Of a stretch of 10,085 nt of DNA, positions 1 to 9,019 are shown piece by piece. This DNA is from Opitutaceae bacterium (GTDB lineage Bacteria > Verrucomicrobiota > Verrucomicrobiia > Opitutales > Opitutaceae). The notes under the pieces are model-generated. The model saw only the letters and a program-made list of their open reading frames with translations. It was not told the DNA's origin and ran no database searches. The stretch covers positions 1-10,085 of the forward strand of contig JAHFTG010000064.1 of NCBI GenBank assembly GCA_023269455.1, given 5' to 3'. Within the stretch, counting starts at the first letter, position 1. Every line of letters starts with the position of its first letter. A program made the position numbers and the translations under genes.

Positions 1-2220
<2,220 letters not shown>

Positions 2221-2330
2221 GGAATTTCCCGGTTAAATGGAGAGGAGAAGCGGAAGGGCGCGCGGTGAAGCGCGGAAAATCTGACGCACACGACCCGTAA
2301 GGGCAGTGGCGGGAACAAGACTAAAGAACG
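2221..2330 (-). promoter_or_regulatory. Pyrimidine-rich rpoB leader
   Basis: On the coding strand the 120 nt ahead of rpoB are 70% pyrimidine by count, with few long structures. One small hairpin (2259-2274, CGCGC and GCGCG arms around a 6-nt loop) is present. No convincing promoter was found in it. The C-rich, loosely structured character could suit Rho loading or S1-protein binding; both are inference. Confidence 0.35.
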
Positions 2331-2376
2331 AAACTGAAAAAGGCAAAAGACAGGCCGCGCAAAAGCACGGCCTGTC
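2331..2376 (-). terminator. Attenuator-like hairpin with T-rich tail between rplL and rpoB
   Basis: A perfect 9-bp stem (arms 2368-2376 and 2349-2357, GACAGGCCG against CGGCCTGTC) encloses a 10-nt loop whose GC pairs and four-base tip may extend it. On the coding (minus) strand the stem is followed by TTTTGCCTTTTTCAGTTT. It lies 41 nt after the rplL stop and 128 nt before the rpoB start. Shape and position fit an intrinsic but leaky terminator. The E. coli rplL-rpoB gap is known to hold a partial terminator that lowers rpoBC transcription relative to the ribosomal protein genes. The strength here is not known; interrupted T runs suggest incomplete termination. Confidence 0.7.
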
Positions 2377-2417
2377 CAGAATCTGAAAGAAGATTTGCGA
2401 CGTTGAACGCCAAGCGG

Positions 2418-2795
<378 letters not shown>

Positions 2796-2891
2796 GGTAT
2801 TAATTTCCTGAGGTGACTAGCGGTTTCTAAAAGTGAAACACGTTTAAGGGACGTATCCCCTAGCCGGACTCTGTGGATTCTTTGGCTTTTC

Positions 2892-2919
2892 GGATGCGGC
2901 GACCGGAGCCGCCGCATCC
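2892..2919 (-). promoter_or_regulatory. Strong hairpin in the rplJ-rplL spacer
   Basis: Ten perfect base pairs (2892-2901 with 2910-2919, GGATGCGGCG against CGCCGCATCC) enclose an 8-nt loop. No T-run follows on either strand, so it is not a canonical intrinsic terminator. It lies 26 nt after the rplJ stop and about 96 nt before rplL. Possible roles are RNase processing, mRNA stabilisation or translational control of rplL. Nothing else was recognised in this 150-nt spacer, apart from a possible 4-bp hairpin (GGGA/TCCC) near 2848-2859. Confidence 0.5.
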
Positions 2920-2945
2920 TCAAAATTGGGTTGTAGTTGGTTGGG

Positions 2946-3437
2946 TTAGGCGGCGGGCTGCTCTTTTTTGACCTTGGCGTCGAGGAGACGCACGAAGGCA
3001 CCGGCGTTGCTCGTGAGCAAGCTGAGGAACTGCGAGCGAAGCACGTTGAACGGAGGAAGATCGGCCATCACGGCGACTTGCTTGGCGGTGAAGATCTTCT
3101 TCTCCAAGACGCCAACCTTGACTTCGAGCTTCTGCTTTTCGTCGAAGAACTTCTTGAGGATCTTCGCGACGCCGGCCGGGTTCTTGCCACCGACGAGGAT
3201 GGCCGTGGGGCCAGCCAGCGCGGCTGCGTCGAACTCGGGCAGGCCGAGGGCCTTGGCGGCCACGCGGAGGGAACTGTTCTTGACGACGTGGAACTCGGCG
3301 TTCTCGGCGGCCAGCTTGGCGCGGAGATCGGCGACGTCGGACACGGTCACTTTGGTGAAATTGGCGAGGATGACGTAATCGGACTTTTTAAGGTGCGACT
3401 CGACTTCGCTGATCAGGTATTGTTTTTCGGCTCTCAT
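2946..3437 (-). CDS. rplJ: 50S ribosomal protein L10
   Basis: A 163-residue protein forming the base of the ribosomal stalk. It binds 23S rRNA through its N-terminal part and carries L7/L12 dimers on its C-terminal helix. The sequence begins MRAEKQYLISEVESHLKKSD and contains FTKVTVSDVADLRAKLAAEN and a VVKNSSLRVAAKALGL segment, both typical of L10. The C-terminal helix (about 135-163) ends KVKKEQPAA. It begins only 14 nt after the rplA stop, so little room exists for a separate L10 mRNA leader of the E. coli type upstream of rplJ. The ribosome binding site is weak (GGA about 10 nt upstream). Confidence 0.97.
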   Translation of the reverse strand: MRAEKQYLISEVESHLKKSDYVILANFTKVTVSDVADLRAKLAAENAEFHVVKNSSLRVAAKALGLPEFDAAALAGPTAILVGGKNPAGVAKILKKFFDEKQKLEVKVGVLEKKIFTAKQVAVMADLPPFNVLRSQFLSLLTSNAGAFVRLLDAKVKKEQPAA

Positions 3438-3451
3438 GGTTAGGGTTCCGA

Positions 3452-4147
3452 TTAGAATTTGCTGAACTCGGTGGAAGCGACGCGAACGCCGGGGCTCATC
3501 GAGGATGAGATGGCGACGGTCTTGATGTAGTTGCCCTTGAACGAGGCCGGCTTGGCCTTGCTCACGGCTTCGAGAACAGTCTGAAGATTCTCCAGAAGCT
3601 GGGCGGGAGTGAAGGAGCGTTTGCCGATGCCGACGCCGATGTTGGCGGCCTTGTCCATCTTGAACTCCACGCGACCGGCCTTGACGGCCTTGATGCCAGC
3701 GGGGATGTCGTCGGTCACGGTGCCGGACTTCGGATTGGGCATGAGACCCTTGGGACCGAGGACGCGGGCGAGCGTGCGAACCTGCTTCATGGCTTCGGTA
3801 GTCGCGATGGCGACGTCGAAGTCGAGCCAGCCTTCGCTGACCTTTTTCATGAGCTCGGTGAGGCCGGCTTCGTCGGCACCGGCCTTGAGGGCGACCTCAG
3901 GGGAATCGGTGAAAACGATGACGCGGACCTTCTTGCCGGAGCCATTGGGCAACGGGGTGGTGCCGCGCACCATTTGATCGCCTTGCGAGGCGTCAACGCC
4001 GAGGCGGATGGAAAGCTCGACGGTCTCGTCGAACTTCGCCTTCGGGAATTTGGAGAGGACTTCCACGGCTTCAGCCAGTGGATAACCCTTCGTGAGATCA
4101 GCGACGGTGACGGCGCTGCGGTAGCGTTTGCTTTGTTTTACGGGCAT
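3452..4147 (-). CDS. rplA: 50S ribosomal protein L1
   Basis: A 231-residue protein of the L1 stalk, which moves with deacylated tRNA at the E site. In many bacteria it is also the translational repressor of its own rplKA mRNA. Recognisable segments are the N-terminal KQSKRYRSAVTVADLTKGYPL, FDETVELSIRLGVDASQGDQ, the RVLGPKGLMPNPKSGTVTDD block and a C-terminal SMSPGVRV. Length is typical. The ATG at 4147 has the best Shine-Dalgarno of the cluster (AAGGAG, 6 nt spacing). It follows rplK after 69 nt and precedes rplJ by 14 nt, which implies coupled expression with rplJ. Confidence 0.98.
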   Translation of the reverse strand: MPVKQSKRYRSAVTVADLTKGYPLAEAVEVLSKFPKAKFDETVELSIRLGVDASQGDQMVRGTTPLPNGSGKKVRVIVFTDSPEVALKAGADEAGLTELMKKVSEGWLDFDVAIATTEAMKQVRTLARVLGPKGLMPNPKSGTVTDDIPAGIKAVKAGRVEFKMDKAANIGVGIGKRSFTPAQLLENLQTVLEAVSKAKPASFKGNYIKTVAISSSMSPGVRVASTEFSKF

Positions 4148-4153
4148 TGGTGA

Positions 4154-4159
4154 CTCCTT
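4154..4159 (-). promoter_or_regulatory. Strong Shine-Dalgarno for rplA
   Basis: AAGGAG on the coding strand, 6 nt before the rplA ATG, fixes that start. A second AAGGA copy lies ~16 nt further upstream in a small hairpin (4171-4184, GTCCT and AGGAC arms around TCCA). The TCCTT arm of that hairpin could alternatively pair with the ribosome binding site itself. That switch is inference. Confidence 0.75.
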
Positions 4160-4216
4160 GCGGTGCGAACGTCCTTGGAAGGACTCCCGCGGTGAGTTGG
4201 TTTATGTGACGGGAAA

Positions 4217-4642
4217 TTAATCGACGACTTCGATGCCCATATTGCGGGCGGTGCCGGCGATGATCTTGATGCCAGCGGCTTCATCCTTGGCGTTCATGTC
4301 GGCCTTCTTGAGCTTCCAGATTTCGGCGAGCTGCTTGGTGGTGACTTTGCCGACCTTGTCCTGATTCGGCTTGGCGGAACCGGAGGCGATGTTGGCGGCC
4401 TTCTTCAGGAGGACCGAAGCGGGCGGGGACTTGAGGATGAAGGTGAAGCTCTTGTCAGAGAAAACCGTGATGACGACCGGCAGAATCATGCCGTTCTGGT
4501 CCTTGGTCTTGGCGTTGAATTCTTTGCAGAACGCCATGATGTTGACGCCTTGGGCGCCGAGCGCGGGACCGACGGGAGGCGCGGGATTAGCGGCACCGGC
4601 GGGCAGTTGGAGGCGGATGTAACCTTGGATCTTCTTGGCCAT
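4217..4642 (-). CDS. rplK: 50S ribosomal protein L11
   Basis: A 141-residue protein that binds the GTPase-associated region of 23S rRNA together with L10. It is needed for factor-dependent GTP hydrolysis and for RelA activation, and it is part of the thiostrepton site. The N-terminal domain shows the proline-rich PAGAANPAPPVGPALGAQGV segment with the prolines contacted by thiazole antibiotics intact. The C-terminal RNA-binding domain includes the GTARNMGIEV motif close to the end. Length is exactly typical. It starts 65 nt after the nusG stop. The leader has no Shine-Dalgarno on the coding strand; instead it has the pyrimidine run CGCTCCTTTACTCAC just before the ATG. Confidence 0.98.
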   Translation of the reverse strand: MAKKIQGYIRLQLPAGAANPAPPVGPALGAQGVNIMAFCKEFNAKTKDQNGMILPVVITVFSDKSFTFILKSPPASVLLKKAANIASGSAKPNQDKVGKVTTKQLAEIWKLKKADMNAKDEAAGIKIIAGTARNMGIEVVD

Positions 4643-4707
4643 GTGAGTAAAGGAGCGGGTTTTGAGTTAAAAATTCGAACGGTGACAGGGTGAGAGAGGG
4701 CGTCGTC

Positions 4708-5286
4708 TCACTCAGTGAGGCGCTGCACCTGCCAGTATTCGAGCTCGACCGGGGTGAACCGGCCGAAAATGGAAACGGAAATCTTGAGCTTGCCGCGGGC
4801 GGGATCGATCTCGTCGATGCGGCCGGTGAGGTTGGCGAAGGCACCGTCGGTGATCTTAACCTCTTCGCCGAGTTCGTAGGAGATCTTCGGCACTTCTTTG
4901 CCGTTGGCCTCTTCGATGCGGGCTTTGATCTCGTCAACTTCAGCCTGGCGCAAAGCGGCGGGTTTTTCGCCGCCGACGAAGCCGATGACACCGGCGACTT
5001 CCTTGACGAAATACCAAGGCTTGTTGATCAGGTGGCCCTCTTCAAAGAGGCGCATCTGGATGAACACATAGCCAGGATAGAGCTTGCGGGTCTTGGTGCT
5101 CTTCTTGCCATTCTTGACCTCGGAAACGACTTCCGTGGGCAGGAGCACCTCGAAGACGAAGTCGTCGAGCTCTTCCACGGTTTTGAATTTCTCAATGTAT
5201 GCCTTCACCTTGTTCTCCTGACCGGAGAGGGTGTGAAGCGCGAACCATTGAACGCCGGCGGGCGTGGTCGTTTGAGTGGAGGACAT
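4708..5286 (-). CDS. nusG: Transcription termination/antitermination factor NusG
   Basis: A 192-residue elongation factor. Its NGN domain binds the clamp and beta subunit of RNA polymerase, and its KOW domain contacts Rho or ribosomal protein S10. The NGN domain begins WFALHTLSGQENKVKAYIEK (Trp14) and includes the hallmark YPGYVFIQM from residue 70. The KOW domain occupies about 138-192 (GEEVKITDGAFANLTGRIDEID). The frame stays open upstream to 5478 inside secE, but the ATG at 5286 is chosen because the homologous sequence starts there and it lies just after the secE stop (22 nt gap). No Shine-Dalgarno is visible before it. A small palindrome (CTCAC/GTGAG, 4707-4719) spans the stop codon. Confidence 0.97.
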   Translation of the reverse strand: MSSTQTTTPAGVQWFALHTLSGQENKVKAYIEKFKTVEELDDFVFEVLLPTEVVSEVKNGKKSTKTRKLYPGYVFIQMRLFEEGHLINKPWYFVKEVAGVIGFVGGEKPAALRQAEVDEIKARIEEANGKEVPKISYELGEEVKITDGAFANLTGRIDEIDPARGKLKISVSIFGRFTPVELEYWQVQRLTE

Positions 5287-5308
5287 GGGCGTCAAAAGGG
5301 CGGGTGTT

Positions 5309-5512
5309 TTAGCTGACCCAGGAGGTGAACAGGTCAACGACTTGGTAGAGGGAGAAGTCGGTGATGCTGGTGAACACGCCGAGGATGATGGCGGCAACGA
5401 TGACCACGATCGTAGAATCGAATAGCTCCTTGCGAGTCGGCCAAGTGGCTTTCTTAAGCTCATCGACCATCTCAACAAAAAATATACGAGTGCTACGGAA
5501 AGGGTTTTTCAT
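5309..5512 (-). CDS. secE: Preprotein translocase subunit SecE
   Basis: A 67-residue single-span subunit that clamps the SecY channel of the inner-membrane Sec translocase. The short basic N-terminus leads to FFVEMVDELKKATWPTRKEL (Trp24-Pro25-Thr26 is the family signature). One membrane helix follows at about 34-50 (STIVVIVAAIILGVF), then a short tail. This is the minimal SecE form; E. coli's has three spans. The frame is open further upstream to an ATG at 5551, but those 13 codons lie in the tRNA-Trp gene and are rejected. The ATG at 5512 lies 9 nt after the encoded CCA end of tRNA-Trp and has no Shine-Dalgarno. Confidence 0.95.
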   Translation of the reverse strand: MKNPFRSTRIFFVEMVDELKKATWPTRKELFDSTIVVIVAAIILGVFTSITDFSLYQVVDLFTSWVS

Positions 5513-5521
5513 CGGAAAACG

Positions 5522-5597
5522 TGGCAGGCGCGGAGGGAATCGAACCCCCAACCAACGGTTTTGGAGACCGCTACTCTACCAATTGAGCTACGCGCCT
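5522..5597 (-). tRNA. tRNA-Trp (anticodon CCA), CCA end encoded
   Basis: A full cloverleaf is readable on the minus strand: acceptor arms AGGCGCG and CGCGCCT pair over 7 bp, a D-arm GCTC...GAGT, anticodon stem GCGGT/ACCGT around the loop CTCCAAA (anticodon CCA), and T-stem GGGGG/CCCTC around TTCGATT. The discriminator is G, as expected for bacterial tRNA-Trp, followed by an encoded CCA (5522-5524). It lies between tuf and secE, a common bacterial arrangement. Confidence 0.97.
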
Positions 5598-5622
5598 GTA
5601 AGGGTGGGTTTTAGACGACGCA

Positions 5623-5650
5623 GCCGAGGCCCTTTTTACAAGGCCTCGGC
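5623..5650 (-). promoter_or_regulatory. Hairpin between tuf and tRNA-Trp
   Basis: A perfect 9-bp GC-rich stem (GCCGAGGCC, 5623-5631, against GGCCTCGGC, 5642-5650) with a 10-nt loop starts 29 nt after the tuf stop. No T-tract follows on the coding strand (TGCGTCGTCTAAAAC), so a canonical terminator is not supported. It may protect the tuf mRNA 3' end, mark a processing point ahead of tRNA-Trp, or attenuate. I saw no convincing promoter in the 82-nt tuf to tRNA-Trp gap. Confidence 0.5.
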
Positions 5651-5679
5651 AGGTCGGTTCTAAAGGAATTTCGAATGGC

Positions 5680-6870
<1,191 letters not shown>

Positions 6871-6929
6871 GGTGAAATGTGTGGAGTTTTAAGTGTCTAA
6901 TCGGAAAGTGACTTCTATAGTTGATGACC

Positions 6930-7005
6930 TGGAGCCCAGAACCGGATTCGAACCGGCGACCTCGTCCTTACCAAGGACGTGCTCTACCAACTGAGCTATC
7001 TGGGC
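6930..7005 (-). tRNA. tRNA-Thr (anticodon GGT), CCA end encoded
   Basis: A cloverleaf on the minus strand: acceptor GCCCAGA/TCTGGGC (7 bp), D-arm GCTC...GAGC, anticodon stem CGTCC/GGACG around loop TTGGTAA (anticodon GGT), T-arm with GTTCGAATC. The discriminator is T and CCA is encoded (6930-6932). It sits 59 nt ahead of tuf. A tRNA-Thr next to tuf is common, but the Tyr and Gly tRNAs that often accompany it are not in this window. Confidence 0.96.
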
Positions 7006-7102
7006 GTAACTAGGAAAGGTCAAAAAACGAGAAAAGGAGCGGTGACCGTGACTCCCTGATTTTAGGCCGTCAACTGCAATTTTGGCCTTTTTTAAACGAA
7101 AT
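7006..7102 (-). promoter_or_regulatory. Spacer before tRNA-Thr/tuf, possible promoter region
   Basis: This 97-nt gap separates the envelope operon from tRNA-Thr and is the likeliest place for the tRNA-Thr/tuf promoter. A TTGACG hexamer (7068-7073) is a good -35 candidate, but 17 nt downstream lies CACGGT, a poor -10. A TAAAAT (7059-7064) is present but too close to pair with it. A GGTGACC palindrome lies at 7041-7047. No T-tailed hairpin terminating the upstream operon was seen on the coding strand. Confidence 0.25.
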
Positions 7103-7837
7103 CTACGGCCCGATCTTAAAGGTGTAAAAACCCGGCGACAGTCGCTCCCCCACCCGCACCGTGCGCGTCAGTTGCGCACTGAAATAGTCGTCCACCGCAT
7201 CCGAGCCGGAACTCACCGTCACCACCAAACCGCCGACCAGTCCAAAACGCGAAACAGCCCCCAGCAGCTCCATCGGCTGCCAATCGCCTTGCGGGCGATT
7301 CGCGGTTTCAGACAAGGCCAGCGCCAAAACCACCCGGCCGCCGTCGGCGCGCACGGCTTCCAAGTATCCGGCGCGATTCGAAAGTTTTTCGCCCACTCCG
7401 TCGGTTCGCCCCATGACCAGCGGCACCTCGCGTCGATCCGCCAAGGTAAGCCCCTGCACCGGACCAGCCGGCACCGACGTGAGCGCCGGGAACACCAAGT
7501 CAGCCTTGTCCTTGTTGAAAACAAGCTGGGGCTCCAACGTCGCAAACGGTCCGCCGACCACGCGCCGTTCATCGGCGACGGACGTTTTCTGCCCACTGTT
7601 CATCGCGGTGGGCAAAAACAGCGGCGTGGGATCGTAGGCCGCCAGTTGCTCGGCCTGCACATCGGCGGCAGCCTTCGGGTTAAACGGCGTGATGCCTAAT
7701 ATTGGCATGGGCACGCCTGTCTTCGACGACGGCGGTGCGACGGGAATTTGCAGCCATGCCATTACGCCTACGACGAGCACAGCCGCCACCGCGCTCACCG
7801 AAATCCAAGGGAAACGTTGTTTCGGCCTGGCCTTCAT
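7103..7837 (-). CDS. Membrane-anchored protein with a TonB-like C-terminus (putative)
   Basis: A 244-residue protein I do not recognise as a named family. A basic N-terminus (MKARPKQRF) leads to one hydrophobic span at about 12-30, then a Pro-containing stretch (PVAPPSSKTGVP) and a soluble, presumably periplasmic, part. The last ~50 residues (VVTVSSGSDAVDDYFSAQL, then RTVRVGERLSPGFYTFKIGP) resemble the TonB C-terminal pattern: V-x-V-x-SSG-x-x-x-hydrophobic-Asp followed by a helix and a final strand. The fit is degenerate and the usual YP-x-x-A box upstream is not clear. The anchor plus periplasmic tail, and the place right after exbB-exbD, is where tonB is normally found. The ATG at 7837 has GGAG 9 nt upstream, inside the end of the ExbD-like gene; the spacing between the genes is 3 nt. 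It could also be an unrelated envelope protein. Confidence 0.8.
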   Translation of the reverse strand: MKARPKQRFPWISVSAVAAVLVVGVMAWLQIPVAPPSSKTGVPMPILGITPFNPKAAADVQAEQLAAYDPTPLFLPTAMNSGQKTSVADERRVVGGPFATLEPQLVFNKDKADLVFPALTSVPAGPVQGLTLADRREVPLVMGRTDGVGEKLSNRAGYLEAVRADGGRVVLALALSETANRPQGDWQPMELLGAVSRFGLVGGLVVTVSSGSDAVDDYFSAQLTRTVRVGERLSPGFYTFKIGP

Positions 7838-7840
7838 CGC

Positions 7841-8293
7841 TCATTTCTCCGTCGGCTGCGTCACGGCGGCCGTCGGCTCGGCGGCGATTTGCACCGCAGC
7901 AAATCCGGCCACGCGGGCCATTTCATAGATATCCGTGAGATCTTTCGTGCTGAGCGTCGCGTCCGCCTGTACCAGCAGCCGCAAGCCCGGATGCCCTTTT
8001 GCGCGCTCCACCAACCAGCGACTCAGACCGGCCGAATCCACCTTGGCGCCCTCGACGAAGGCGAGATCAGCTCCTTTGACCGCGATCACCACATCAGTAG
8101 GCATCGCGCCCGCCACGGCCGCATCGCTCACGGGCACTTTGAAATCAACCCCCAAGCCCGGCGACAGCACAAAGCGCGAGCCAAACAACACAAACATGAG
8201 AGCAATAAGACCCGCGTTCACGTAGAACAGAAAATCGAAGCTGCGTGGCGGCGGCCTCAACCGGGCAGAAAGATCAAGCGGGCGGGTGATCAT
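7841..8293 (-). CDS. ExbD/TolR-family protein, atypical membrane residue
   Basis: A 150-residue protein with the ExbD/TolR plan: a short cytoplasmic N-terminus, one membrane helix at about 21-42 (FLFYVNAGLIALMFVLFGSR), the family-like FVLSPGLGVDFKVP exit, and a periplasmic domain including LRLLVQADATLSTKDLTDIYEMARVAGF, which fits the usual 'v.i.aD....y..v..vm..a..aG' ExbD pattern. In ExbD and TolR a membrane Asp carries the proton that drives the motor. Aligning on the FVL-PG exit, that position is Asn26 (codon 8216-8218, AAC) here. Asp20, six residues earlier, is the nearest acid. The start overlaps the ExbB-like stop (ATGA, 8290-8293), so the two are translationally coupled. Family membership is fairly sure; whether it works as a proton-driven stator is open. 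Confidence 0.88.
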   Translation of the reverse strand: MITRPLDLSARLRPPPRSFDFLFYVNAGLIALMFVLFGSRFVLSPGLGVDFKVPVSDAAVAGAMPTDVVIAVKGADLAFVEGAKVDSAGLSRWLVERAKGHPGLRLLVQADATLSTKDLTDIYEMARVAGFAAVQIAAEPTAAVTQPTEK

Positions 8294-8955
8294 TTTTCGA
8301 CGGATTCGGACGTTTCCGACGAAACCTCGATACGACGGTAATCAATCAACAGATAACGCATGATCTCGTTGCCCGCCCACTCGATGTCGCGCACGAGCGA
8401 ACGCACCCGGCCATGTAAAAAATGATACGCCAGATGAGCGGGGATCGCCACGATCAGGCTGCCCGCCGTCGCCAGCAGCGCGTGCCACATGCCCGTCGAA
8501 AGGGACTGGGCGGTCGCATACTGCCCGCCCTGCATGAAATCGTGAAACGTCGTGGCCATACCGAGGACCGTGCCAAGCAAACCAACCATGGGCGCCACTT
8601 GCGCGATCGCCGCGATCGATCCCAACCGACGCTCCAACGCGGGCAACTCCACCACGGCGGCCTCCTGCACGGCGTAGCGCATGCGCGTCTCGTCGTCGTG
8701 CGCATGGATGAGCGCGGCCTTGACCACCGCCGCCACCGGCCCGGGGGTCTCTTCGCAGAGCGTCAACGCCTCCACGATGCGCCGCTTCGCGAGGATGTTT
8801 TTGATACCGTCCACAAACGCCGTGGATCGGATCTGCCCGCGATGCAGATAAAACGTGCGCTCGATAAACAGCACGAGTGCGATCACCGCCATGAGCACCA
8901 AGACCCACATCATGGGACCGCCGCGCGCCAAAAGATTAAGATCAAACGGAGACAT
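8290..8955 (-). CDS. MotA/TolQ/ExbB-family proton channel protein
   Basis: A 221-residue inner-membrane protein of the pentameric channel that, with ExbD/TolR, turns proton flow into mechanical work on TonB or TolA. Three membrane segments are visible: about 15-31 (MMWVLVLMAVIALVLFI), about 114-136, and about 159-179. The second carries the family signature VAPMVGLLGTVLGM (120-133) and the third ALLATAGSLIVAIPAHLAYHF. Both pore threonines (Thr129, Thr163) are kept. Length is normal. It lies 64 nt after the TPR gene and overlaps the ExbD-like gene by 4 nt. The leader has no Shine-Dalgarno; the coding strand reads CTCCTCTAACCCTCCTTTGC before the ATG. ExbB and TolQ cannot be told apart from sequence alone; the TonB-like neighbour favours ExbB. 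Confidence 0.95.
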   Translation of the reverse strand: MSPFDLNLLARGGPMMWVLVLMAVIALVLFIERTFYLHRGQIRSTAFVDGIKNILAKRRIVEALTLCEETPGPVAAVVKAALIHAHDDETRMRYAVQEAAVVELPALERRLGSIAAIAQVAPMVGLLGTVLGMATTFHDFMQGGQYATAQSLSTGMWHALLATAGSLIVAIPAHLAYHFLHGRVRSLVRDIEWAGNEIMRYLLIDYRRIEVSSETSESVEK

Positions 8956-9019
8956 GCAAAGGAGGGTTAGAGGAGGTTTGCGAAGCGGGGTAAACGCCTA
9001 AGTGGACATCACACGCCGG

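Noticed and set aside
5287..5478. Longer NusG start at 5478
   Set aside because: The extension overlaps secE in another frame and is not NusG-like; the ATG at 5286 gives the family's usual N-terminus.
5513..5551. Longer SecE start at the ATG at 5551
   Set aside because: Those 13 codons fall in the 3' half of tRNA-Trp, and the extra residues (GVRFPPRLPRF) are a translated tRNA sequence.
7064..7093. Plus-strand terminator-like AGGCC...GGCCT followed by TTTTT
   Set aside because: Only 5 bp with a 15-nt loop, and no plus-strand gene precedes it. On the coding strand it is not followed by a T-tract.
7748..8341. Plus-strand frames opposite the exbD-like and TonB-like genes
   Set aside because: His/Arg-rich translations without domains, opposite genes whose start-stop coupling and family motifs are clear on the minus strand.
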